Below the pieces are notes generated by a model, which was given only the letters and a program-made list of their open reading frames with translations, did no database searches and was not told where the DNA came from. A DNA stretch of 8,214 nucleotides from Bacillota bacterium (GTDB lineage Bacteria; Bacillota_E; RBS10-35; JAJYVN01): positions 1 to 8,214 of the forward strand of contig JAJZWQ010000142.1 of NCBI GenBank assembly GCA_021846605.1, read 5' to 3'. This document shows, piece by piece, positions 1 through 5,857 of the stretch. How positions within the stretch are numbered: position 1 is the stretch's first letter; the number at the start of each line of letters is the position of its first letter. Position numbers and translations under genes: made by a program.

Positions 1-51
1 GGACCGGCCGGCGGCCCGCCGCCCGGCCGGGTGGCCTGCTTCGGCACCTGA
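1..51 (+). CDS. Possible 3' end of an upstream gene
   Basis: Reading from base 1 gives GPAGGPPPGRVACFGT followed by a TGA at 49-51. It could be the Gly/Pro-rich tail of a protein that starts outside the window, but there are only 16 codons and no family signal, so no function is assigned. The short gap before the promoter-like sequence at 60 fits a gene boundary here. Confidence 0.2.
   Translation, partial: GPAGGPPPGRVACFGT
4..30. repeat. GC-rich inverted repeat at window edge
   Basis: CCGGCCGG at 4-11 is repeated at 23-30. The copies are self-complementary, so they can pair with each other, and the interior CGGC (12-15) can pair with GCCG (18-21), giving an almost continuous hairpin with C22 unpaired. 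No T-run follows, so a terminator role is uncertain. It may simply be GC-rich coding sequence of an upstream gene. Confidence 0.35.
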
Positions 52-59
52 GGGCGCGC

Positions 60-88
60 TTGACGGCCGGCATCGCCACTGCTAGGTT
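60..88 (+). promoter_or_regulatory. Candidate sigma-A promoter for the thiazole operon
   Basis: TTGACG at 60-65 is followed after exactly 17 bases by TAGGTT at 83-88, preceded by TGC (81-82 plus spacer base) as an extended -10 element. The -35 matches 5 of 6 consensus bases; the -10 matches only 3 of 6. Transcription would begin near 95, leaving a leader of about 97 bases before the GTG at 192. A TTG-started reading frame also begins at 60, but it runs through this promoter and the leader hairpin and is unlikely to be the true start. Confidence 0.45.
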
Positions 89-139
89 TCCTGACGTACT
101 GTTCAGCGGCACGGATCGGCAGTCGGGAGTAGCGCTGTC

Positions 140-166
140 GCCGTCCACCCTACGGGGTGTGACGGC
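140..166 (+). terminator. UACG-tetraloop hairpin in the tenI leader (terminator or attenuator)
   Basis: GCCGTC (140-145) and CACCC (146-150) pair with GGGTG (155-159) and GACGGC (161-166), with a single bulged T160 and a TACG loop (151-154) closed by C-G. That is the exceptionally stable C(UNCG)G type. It is followed by TTTAATGTTT, only a weak U-tract. It lies between a promoter-like site and the tenI ribosome binding site, so attenuation is possible; it could equally end an upstream transcript. No TPP-riboswitch landmarks (CTGAGA, CTGATCTGG-like blocks) were found around it. Confidence 0.5.
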
Positions 167-191
167 TTTAATGTTTGCGGGAGGTGGTCGG

Positions 192-860
192 GTGGCGCCG
201 CGCTTCGTTCTGCACGTCGTGACCGACCCCCTGGAAAGCCGCCTGCCGCTACCCGAGGCGTTGCGGCGCGCGGCCTCCGCTGGCGTGGACGCGATCCAGG
301 TGCGGGAAAAGGGCCGGCCTGCCGACGAACTGCTGGCGCACGTGTTGGCCGCGGTGGGTTCCGGTTGTCCATGCGTGCTGGTCAACGACCGCGTAGACGT
401 GGCCCTGGCGGCCAAGGCCGCGGGGGTGCACCTGCCCGCGCGCAGCCTGCCGGTGGCGGCGGCACGACGCCTTTTGCCACGGGCCGCCGGCTGGTTGGTC
501 GGCCGCTCCGTACACGGCGTCCAGGAGGCGCAGCAGGCGGCGCGGGACGGGGCGGACTACGTCACCTTCGGCCACGTGTTCCAGACGGGCAGTAAACCGG
601 GGCTGCCGCCGCAGGGCGTGACGACCCTGCGGCAGGTTGTCGAGGCGGCGACGGTGCCGGTTCTGGCGATCGGCGGTGTCACCCCAGAAAACGTGGACAC
701 CCTCCTGGAGACGGGCTGCGCCGGGGTGGCCGTCATCCGGGCCGTGTTGGCGGCCGAGGATCCGGGGGGGGCGGTAGCCGCCCTGCGGCGCGCCATGGCC
801 GCAAGCCGCGCCACGCCGCGGCATCCGTTTCCGAGCGGGAGGGAGCCGGCTGGTGTCTGA
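192..860 (+). CDS. tenI: Thiazole tautomerase TenI (ThiE/TenI superfamily)
   Basis: This 222-aa TIM-barrel protein of the ThiE/TenI superfamily should aromatise the thiazole carboxylate phosphate tautomer released by ThiG. The order QVREK (36-40), VNDRVDVAL (64-72), VGRSVHG (103-109), FGHVFQT (126-132), AIGGVTPENV (159-168) and GVAVIRA (178-184) is visible. The FGHVF segment, with His128, matches Bacillus subtilis TenI, whose catalytic His lies in the same motif; true thiamine-phosphate synthases usually carry GPxFPT there. GTG at 192 is chosen because GGGAGGTGG (179-187) sits just before it and the homologous N-terminus (FVLHVVTDP) begins at once; ATG 171 is an alternative. The stop lies inside the next gene (8-base overlap). 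An automatic annotation as thiE is likely but less well supported. Confidence 0.8.
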   Translation: MAPRFVLHVVTDPLESRLPLPEALRRAASAGVDAIQVREKGRPADELLAHVLAAVGSGCPCVLVNDRVDVALAAKAAGVHLPARSLPVAAARRLLPRAAGWLVGRSVHGVQEAQQAARDGADYVTFGHVFQTGSKPGLPPQGVTTLRQVVEAATVPVLAIGGVTPENVDTLLETGCAGVAVIRAVLAAEDPGGAVAALRRAMAASRATPRHPFPSGREPAGV

Positions 861-1848
861 AGCGTTGATCGAGATCCGCCTGAACGGCAAGCCGGTGCGC
901 TTGCCGGCCGGTCAGAGCATCGCCGAGCTCCTGCGGGCTCGGGGGGTGGATCCGCAGCGCGTCGTGGTGGCCGTCAACCGCGAGATCCAGCCCCGCGAGC
1001 GCTGGGCGGAGATCCGACCCCAGGACGGGAGCGTCGTGGAGGTGGTCCAGGTGGTGGCGGGCGGAGCGCAGGAGGACGACGCGCTGGTGATCGCCGGGGT
1101 GCGCTTGGGGAGCCGCCTGATCTGCGGCACCGGGAAGTTTCCGTCGGCGGCCGTGATGAACGCGGCGCTGGCGGCGGCGGGCGCGGCGCTGGTCACGGTG
1201 GCGGTGCGATACTTCGACCTGGACCTGGGAGGCCGCTCGCTCCTTTCGGAACTAGACCCCGGGCGCTACCGGCTTTTGCCGAACACGGCGGGCGCGTACA
1301 GCGTCGACGACGCGGTGCACATGGCGGAGTTGGGCCGGGCCGCCACGGGCACCAACTGGATCAAGCTCGAGGTGATCGGCGACCGGGACAGCCTCTGGCC
1401 CGACGTGCGGGCCACGCTGGAGGCGACGGCGGCACTGGTCCGCCGCGGCTTTATCGTCCTCCCGTACACCACGCCGGATCCGGTCGTGGCCCGCCAGCTG
1501 GAGGAGGCTGGCGCCGCCACCGTCATGCCTCTGGGGTCACCGATTGGCAGCGGGCAGGGCGTCCTGGACATCGAGAGCATCCGCCGCATCGTGCGCAGCG
1601 TCCATGTCCCGGTCGTGGTGGACGCCGGGATCGGGTCCCCCGCCGACGCGGCGGCCGCGATGGAGGCGGGAGCGGACGCCGTGCTGATTAACACCGCCAT
1701 CGCCCGCGCCGAGGATCCGGTGGTGATGGCCGAGGCCATGGGTTTAGCCGTGCGGGCAGGTCGCATGGGGCTGCGGGCCGGGCGTATCGCCCGGCGCACA
1801 GAGGCGAGCCCTTCCACACAGACCACGGGGGTGCCGCGCCTTGAGTAA
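853..1848 (+). CDS. thiSG: ThiS-ThiG fusion: sulfur carrier plus thiazole synthase
   Basis: Residues 1-71 form a complete ThiS ubiquitin-like sulfur carrier (RLNGKPVRLP, then SIAELL) ending VVEVVQVVAGG. From about residue 78 a full ThiG barrel follows: GTGKFPS (92-98), GTNWIKLEVIGD (166-177) with the DXP Schiff-base lysine K171, MPLGSPIGSGQG (225-236), VVVDAGIGSP (254-263) and ADAVLINTAIA (274-284). ThiG joins DXP, dehydroglycine and sulfur from ThiS-thiocarboxylate. In the family ThiS needs a free C-terminal Gly-Gly for ThiF adenylation; here Gly70-Gly71 are internal, followed by AQEDDAL. No stop or frameshift separates the domains. GTG 853 has GGGAGGGAG (837-845) at good spacing. The gene overlaps tenI by 8 bases and thiO by 8 bases. 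Such fusions exist in databases as bifunctional sulfur carrier/thiazole synthase proteins. Confidence 0.9.
   Translation: MSEALIEIRLNGKPVRLPAGQSIAELLRARGVDPQRVVVAVNREIQPRERWAEIRPQDGSVVEVVQVVAGGAQEDDALVIAGVRLGSRLICGTGKFPSAAVMNAALAAAGAALVTVAVRYFDLDLGGRSLLSELDPGRYRLLPNTAGAYSVDDAVHMAELGRAATGTNWIKLEVIGDRDSLWPDVRATLEATAALVRRGFIVLPYTTPDPVVARQLEEAGAATVMPLGSPIGSGQGVLDIESIRRIVRSVHVPVVVDAGIGSPADAAAAMEAGADAVLINTAIARAEDPVVMAEAMGLAVRAGRMGLRAGRIARRTEASPSTQTTGVPRLE
1070..1089 (+). promoter_or_regulatory. Internal ribosome binding site and GTG at the ThiS/ThiG junction
   Basis: AGGAGG at 1070-1075, a perfect Shine-Dalgarno core, lies just after the codons for the ThiS Gly-Gly. An in-frame GTG at 1087-1089 (codon 79) follows after 11 bases. 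Starting there gives a protein of 253 aa beginning MIAGVRLGSRLICGTGKF, almost exactly where stand-alone ThiG proteins begin. The spacing is a little long, and AGGAGG could occur by chance as CAG-GAG-GAC codons, so use of this start is inference. Confidence 0.4.
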
Positions 1849-2911
1849 TGGGGCAGACGTGGTGGTGGTCGGCGGCGGCGTGATCGGCTGCGCCATCGCT
1901 TATTCCCTGGCTCGGCGCCGTGTGCGGGTCATCCTCTGCGAGCGGGGCCGCATCGGTGGCGCCGCATCCTACGGGGCAGGCGGCATGCTGGCGCCGCAGG
2001 TGGAGGCGCACGGGCCTGGGCCCCTCCTAGACCTCGGGTTGCAGGCGCGGGCGCTGTTCGGCGAGCTGCAGCAAGCCCTGCCGTTCCCCTTCGACCTGGA
2101 CTTCTCGGGGATCCTGCGCGTGGCGGCAGACCCAGATGGCGCCGAGCGCCTGCGGGCCCGTGCGGCTTGGCAGCAGGCGGCGGGGCTGACCGCGCGCCTT
2201 TTGGACGCAGTGGAGGTCCGCGAGATGTGCCCGGCTGCCGCTGAGGTCACCGCCGGGCTATGGGTGCCCGACGGCCAGGTGTCCTCCCTGCGCCTCACCC
2301 TGGCCCTGGCCGCGGGGGCGACGCGGCATGGAGCCGAGCTGCGGGAGGGGGTGACGGTCCGGGGCTCCGTGGCCGGCGCGCTGGAAACCTCCGCCGGACC
2401 CGTGCGCTGCGGCACCGTGATCATGGCCGCCGGGGCGTGGACCGGCGGCCTGACCGGTTTGCCGGTCGGCCCGCTGAAGGGGCAACGCCTGCTCTTGCGC
2501 GAGGCCGGCGCGCCGATGGGGTGCATCCTCTGGGGCGACGGTGCCTACCTCGTGCCCAAGCCTGGGGGAGGGGTCTTGGTCGGGGCCACCGAGGAACCGG
2601 AGGCCGGCTTCGATCCCCGGGTGACAGTCGGGGCGGTTGCCCGGCTCAGCCAGGCGGCGATCCGTCTGGTGCCTGGGTTGGCCGGCGCTGAACTGGTCGA
2701 GACCTGGGCGGGATTCCGTCCGGCGGCACCTGACCGTCTGCCGGTGCTGGGACCGTTGCCCAATCGCCCCGACGTGTGGGTAGCCTCCGGCCACTACCGC
2801 AACGGCATCCTCCTGTCCGCCCTGACCGGGGAGTTGATTGCCGGGACCCTGGTCGATGGCCGACCGCTGCCGGCGACGGTGGCGTCGGACCGCTTCGCCG
2901 CCATGGATTGA
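1841..2911 (+). CDS. thiO: Glycine oxidase ThiO
   Basis: This 356-aa FAD protein of the D-amino-acid oxidase family oxidises glycine with O2 to iminoacetate (dehydroglycine), the glycine-derived substrate of ThiG, releasing H2O2. The N-terminal dinucleotide fold is clear (VVVVGGGVIGCAIAYSLARR from residue 7, then ILCERG at 31-36), followed by SYGAGGMLAPQ (43-53), the FAD-proximal AAGAW (196-200), WAGFRP (289-294) and GHYRNGILL (317-325). Arg293 and Arg320 lie where glycine oxidases bind the substrate carboxylate and close the C-terminal FAD site. The start is taken as TTG 1841, with a G-rich ribosome site (CACGGGGGTG) before it and an 8-base overlap with thiSG; GTG 1859 would begin too close to the FAD motif. 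Its length is typical. The gene replaces anaerobic ThiH. Confidence 0.9.
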   Translation: MSNGADVVVVGGGVIGCAIAYSLARRRVRVILCERGRIGGAASYGAGGMLAPQVEAHGPGPLLDLGLQARALFGELQQALPFPFDLDFSGILRVAADPDGAERLRARAAWQQAAGLTARLLDAVEVREMCPAAAEVTAGLWVPDGQVSSLRLTLALAAGATRHGAELREGVTVRGSVAGALETSAGPVRCGTVIMAAGAWTGGLTGLPVGPLKGQRLLLREAGAPMGCILWGDGAYLVPKPGGGVLVGATEEPEAGFDPRVTVGAVARLSQAAIRLVPGLAGAELVETWAGFRPAAPDRLPVLGPLPNRPDVWVASGHYRNGILLSALTGELIAGTLVDGRPLPATVASDRFAAMD

Positions 2912-2937
2912 CCCGGGGTCCCCGGCTGCGCTACGCT
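2908..2937 (+). promoter_or_regulatory. Candidate promoter for the thrS T-box transcript
   Basis: TTGACC at 2908-2913, overlapping the thiO stop codon, is followed after 18 bases by TACGCT at 2932-2937. A start near 2944 would fall exactly at the foot of T-box Stem I. The spacer holds the palindrome CCGGGGTCCCCGG (2913-2925), which might be an operator or a weak stop for the thi transcript. The -10 matches only 3 of 6 consensus bases. Confidence 0.4.
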
Positions 2938-2944
2938 GGTGCCG

Positions 2945-3178
2945 CGACGATGGAGACCCGCGGAGTCGGGCCGGGAAGCGAGCGGGGGAGAGTGCAAGCC
3001 CCGCCGGCCAGGACCGCGTCGGGACGGCTCCGGAGCATGGCGACAGAGGCGGCCCGTCGGGCCGCGAAAGCGCCCGCCGACCGGCGTTAATGGCATCAGA
3101 GGCCGCCCCCGCGCGGGCGGTGAATCTGGGTGGAACCACGGGTATGACCCGTCCCTGTGCAGGGGGCGGGTCTTTTTT
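2945..3178 (+). promoter_or_regulatory. Threonine T-box leader of thrS
   Basis: This RNA element senses uncharged tRNA-Thr and controls read-through into thrS. Stem I can be drawn from GGAG (2952-2955) with CTCC (3028-3031), CCCG (2957-2960) with CGGG (3020-3023) and GGCCGG (2969-2974) with CCGGCC (3004-3009). The internal loop between the last two helices carries ACC at 3013-3015, a threonine codon, on its 3' side. The distal loop has AGTGCAAG (2991-2998). A GCGGCCC/GGGCCGC hairpin (about 3049-3066) and a CCGCCC/GGGCGG Stem III (3103-3108, 3115-3120) follow. The T-box itself is GGG-TGGAACC (3128-3137). TGGA would pair with a tRNA ending UCCA, which fits tRNA-Thr of Bacillota. The antiterminator pairs GGG 3128-3130 and ACGGGT 3138-3143 with ACCCGT 3147-3152 and CCC 3153-3155. 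Confidence 0.93.
3146..3178 (+). terminator. Rho-independent terminator of the thrS T-box
   Basis: GACCCG (3146-3151) and CCCT (3153-3156) pair with AGGG (3161-3164) and CGGGTC (3167-3172) around a GTGC loop, followed at once by six T residues (3173-3178). Its 5' arm is the same sequence that forms the 3' side of the antiterminator, so the two folds are mutually exclusive. Confidence 0.92.
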
Positions 3179-3206
3179 GTTGGCAACGCTTGGGGAGGTG
3201 GCGGAC

Positions 3207-5177
3207 GTGGCAGTGATGTTGGTGCTTCCGGACGGATCCCGGCGGGAGGTGGACCCGGCCACGACGGCCGCCGAGGTGGCGGCGACCATCGGCCGACGTC
3301 TGGCGGCCGCGGCTGTGGTGGCGCGGGTGGGCGAGCGGGTGGTGGATCTATCGCGGCCGCTGGGAGAGGTGGCAGGGGAGGAGCCCTCCCCGTTCTCCAT
3401 CCTGACAACCCAGGAGCCCGATGGGCTGGCGGTGCTCCGCCACACCTGCGCGCACGTTTTGGCGCAGGCCGTTCGGCATCTGTATCCCGGCACGCACCTG
3501 GCGATCGGGCCGGTCATCGAGGACGGCTTCTATTACGACATGGACGTGCGCGATGCGGCCGGAGCCCCGGTGCGCCTGACGGCGGAGGACCTGCCGGCCC
3601 TGGAGGCTGAGATGGCGCGGGTCATCGCCCAGGACTTCCCGGTGCAACGGGAATCCTGGTCTCGTCCCGACGCCCGGGCCCACTTCGCGCAGGACAACGA
3701 GCAGTTCAAGGTCGAGATCATCGACGATCTGCCGCCGGGGGCCGAGATCACGGTCTACCGGCAGGGCGACTTCCACGACCTCTGCCGCGGTCCGCACCTG
3801 CCGTCGACCAGCCGCATCCCCGCCTTCAAGCTGCTGTCGGTGGCCGGGGCGTACTGGCGCGGGGATGAACACCGGCCGATGCTGCAGCGCGTGTACGGCA
3901 CGGCGTTCGCCTCCCGCAAGGAGCTGGAGCACTATCTCTGGGTCCAGGAGGAGGCAAAAAAGCGCGACCACCGCCGGCTGGGACCAGAACTCGGCCTGTT
4001 CGTGCTCCGGGACGAGGCTGCGGGCTTTCCCTTCTGGCTGCCCAAAGGCTACGCCGTCTGGCGGGTGCTGGAGAACTGGTCACGCGAGTTGCAGGCCCGC
4101 GAGGGGTACCAGGAGGTCAGCACGCCCATCATCATGCGTTCGGAGCTGTGGGAACGCTCCGGCCACTGGGGACACTATCGCGAGAACATGTTCACCCTGG
4201 AGCGGGACGACGAGCGCTTCGCCGTCAAGCCGATGAACTGCCCCGCCCATTGCCTGCTGTATCTGAGCCAAACCCGCAGCTACCGGGATCTGCCGCTGCG
4301 GTTTGCTGAGTACGGGCAGTTGGCGCGCTATGAACGGTCGGGAACGCTGCACGGGCTGCTGCGCGTGCGTTCCCTGCATCAGGACGACGCCCACATCTTC
4401 GTCACCCCCGATCAGATCCAGGCAGAGATCGGCTCGGTCCTGCGGCTGGTGGACGAGGTCTACGGCACCCTCGGGATGCCGTACGAGATCCTGCTGGCCA
4501 CCCGCCCCGAGGACTTCATGGGCGAGCCCGCGGTCTGGGAACGGGCTGAGGCCGATCTTGCCGCGGCCGTCGGCGCCGCCGGCAAGCAGGCACGGATCAC
4601 GCCGGGGGAGGGCGCCTTCTACGGGCCCAAGTTGGAATTTCATGTGACCGACGCCCTCGGCCGCCGCTGGCAGTGCGCCACCGTGCAGTTGGACTTCAAT
4701 TTCCCCGAGCGCTTTGACCTCTGGTACACGGGCGCCGACGGGGAGCGCCACCGTCCGGTCATGATCCACCGGGCCATCTTCGGCACGCTGGAGCGCTTCA
4801 TCGGGGTGCTGATTGAGCATTTCGGCGGCGCCTTCCCCGCGTGGTTGGCGCCGCTCCAAGCGATCGTGCTGCCGATCGCCGAGCGGCATCAGGCTGCGGC
4901 CGAGGATGCGGCGGCACGGTTGCGCGCCTCCGGCTTCCGCGTTGAAGTGGACGGGCGCGCCGAGAAGATCGGCTACCGGATCCGGGCCGCACAGCTGCAG
5001 AAGGTCCCGTACATGCTCGTTATCGGCGACAGGGAAGCCGAGGCAGGCAGCGTCGCCCTGAGGACGCGCCAAGGGGGCGACCAGGGGAGCGTGGCCCTAG
5101 CCGAGTTCGCGGCGCGGCTGCGCCGGGAGGTGGACGAGCGCCGCCTGCCGGCAGCGGGTGATGTGCCCTCGGCATGA
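3207..5177 (+). CDS. thrS: Threonine--tRNA ligase
   Basis: This 656-aa class II synthetase charges tRNA-Thr with threonine in the cytoplasm. In order: a TGS domain (about 3-65); the N2 editing domain with HTCAH (79-83) and DLCRGPH (191-197), giving the His79/His83/Cys193/His197 set for Ser-tRNA clearance; the catalytic core with motif 1 around VSTPIIMRSELW (304-315), motif 2 around RYERSGTLHGLLRVR (374-388), and motif 3 around HRPVMIHRAIFGTLERF (515-531); and an anticodon-binding domain from about 550. Zinc ligands Cys345, His396 and His521 keep nearly the spacing of E. coli Cys334/His385/His511. Motif 2 reads SLHQDDAHIF where E. coli has GFTQDDAHIF. GTG 3207 is chosen for GGAGGTGG (3194-3201) ahead of it; ATG 3216 is possible but poorly spaced. 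The gene is controlled by the T-box upstream. Confidence 0.96.
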   Translation: MAVMLVLPDGSRREVDPATTAAEVAATIGRRLAAAAVVARVGERVVDLSRPLGEVAGEEPSPFSILTTQEPDGLAVLRHTCAHVLAQAVRHLYPGTHLAIGPVIEDGFYYDMDVRDAAGAPVRLTAEDLPALEAEMARVIAQDFPVQRESWSRPDARAHFAQDNEQFKVEIIDDLPPGAEITVYRQGDFHDLCRGPHLPSTSRIPAFKLLSVAGAYWRGDEHRPMLQRVYGTAFASRKELEHYLWVQEEAKKRDHRRLGPELGLFVLRDEAAGFPFWLPKGYAVWRVLENWSRELQAREGYQEVSTPIIMRSELWERSGHWGHYRENMFTLERDDERFAVKPMNCPAHCLLYLSQTRSYRDLPLRFAEYGQLARYERSGTLHGLLRVRSLHQDDAHIFVTPDQIQAEIGSVLRLVDEVYGTLGMPYEILLATRPEDFMGEPAVWERAEADLAAAVGAAGKQARITPGEGAFYGPKLEFHVTDALGRRWQCATVQLDFNFPERFDLWYTGADGERHRPVMIHRAIFGTLERFIGVLIEHFGGAFPAWLAPLQAIVLPIAERHQAAAEDAAARLRASGFRVEVDGRAEKIGYRIRAAQLQKVPYMLVIGDREAEAGSVALRTRQGGDQGSVALAEFAARLRREVDERRLPAAGDVPSA

Positions 5178-5186
5178 CGGCGGCCG

Positions 5187-5210
5187 GCGGGGCGGCGGCC
5201 GCCGCCCCGC
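5187..5210. terminator. Perfect 24-bp palindrome between convergent genes
   Basis: GCGGGGCGGCGG (5187-5198) is followed directly by its exact reverse complement (5199-5210), with no spacer. It lies between the thrS stop (5177) and the stop of the facing gene (5215), the usual place for a shared bidirectional terminator. There is no T-run on either strand, so classic intrinsic termination is not shown; it may act with Rho or as a 3'-end stabilising hairpin. Confidence 0.5.
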
Positions 5211-5214
5211 TCCG

Positions 5215-5748
5215 CTAGGTCGCCGGGCCCTCCGCTTGGCCGTTGACTTGCCGCGCAAGGGCGGCGATTTCGCGCATCAGCGCCTCGTGGTGCACCTCCC
5301 GCACATGCCCAACGCTGGCGTGTTGCTCCTCAAGGGCCAGGATGCGCTGGGTGAGCTGGTCCAGGCGGTCTATGACCTCGGACTCGTGGCGTAACCGCCG
5401 TTCGCTGGCCCGGCTGAGCACGCTCTGGCCGACGGCCAGCACCGGCAGCATCAGGGCCTGAAAGAGGTTCACCCAGTAGAGCATGACCGGGTAGGCCGGG
5501 GCGGTGTCCACGTGGAGCACGGGCGAAAAGCGCATCCAGAGGGCGACAAACAGGACCAGCCCATAGAGGAACCACATGCTCGTGGTGACCAGGGTCACGT
5601 TCGCCGCAACCGACTCGTTCATCCGGCGGGTGCGGGCACGCAGTGAGCCGGCGGCGGGCTCGGGGCGACTGTCCTCGTCCATGGCGGCCTGGCCATCCCG
5701 CGCGGCCGGCCCGTCGGCCGGTCGCGCCGTCCGCCCGACCAGGCGCAT
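5215..5748 (-). CDS. Small membrane protein with coiled coil, DUF1003-like
   Basis: The predicted protein is 177 aa. After a polar Arg/Ala-rich N-terminus (1-45) come two membrane helices, about 51-72 (VTTSMWFLYGLVLFVALW) and 86-111 (centred on YWVNLFQALMLPVLAVGQ). A charged helical stretch (112-168, including RLDQLTQRILALEEQ) is likely a coiled coil. Two close helices, Asn and Pro in the second, a Q-S after it and a charged helix resemble DUF1003 proteins, whose function is unknown; this was judged by eye. The frame stays open up to 5895, but that would overlap the transporter gene and add a low-complexity Pro/Arg/Gly stretch. ATG 5748 is preferred because GAGAGGGAG precedes it. It lies about 110 bases downstream of the KimA-like gene on the same strand and may be co-transcribed. 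Confidence 0.65.
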   Translation of the reverse strand: MRLVGRTARPADGPAARDGQAAMDEDSRPEPAAGSLRARTRRMNESVAANVTLVTTSMWFLYGLVLFVALWMRFSPVLHVDTAPAYPVMLYWVNLFQALMLPVLAVGQSVLSRASERRLRHESEVIDRLDQLTQRILALEEQHASVGHVREVHHEALMREIAALARQVNGQAEGPAT

Positions 5749-5765
5749 CGCTCCCTCTCGGCCGT

Positions 5766-5783
5766 GCGGCCACAGGTGGCCGC
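5766..5783 (-). repeat. Perfect hairpin in the leader of the DUF1003-like gene
   Basis: GCGGCCAC (5766-5773) and GTGGCCGC (5776-5783) are exact inverted copies separated by AG. The hairpin falls in the roughly 110-base gap between the transporter gene and the small membrane-protein gene, just ahead of the latter's ribosome site. It could separate the two transcripts or protect an mRNA end; no T-run follows on the minus strand. Confidence 0.4.
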
Positions 5784-5857
5784 GCGGCGCGTGGCGGACG
5801 TTTATCTCCGGCGGCGGTTCGCGCTTGGGGCGCGTTCTCCTGGGGCCCCCCTCCGAC

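Noticed and set aside
60..191. TPP riboswitch before tenI
   Set aside because: The conserved CTGAGA and CTGATC...GGATAATGCC-like segments are absent, despite the suggestive position and hairpin.
2838..3206. Upstream extension of the thrS frame
   Set aside because: The frame is open back to 2838, but this part covers the end of thiO, the promoter candidate and the entire T-box. ThrRS homology and the ribosome site place the start at 3207.
2258..3517. Open frame of 419 codons on the - strand across thiO, the T-box and thrS
   Set aside because: It runs antisense through two conserved genes and a structured RNA leader. The product is low-complexity Arg/Pro/Ser sequence.
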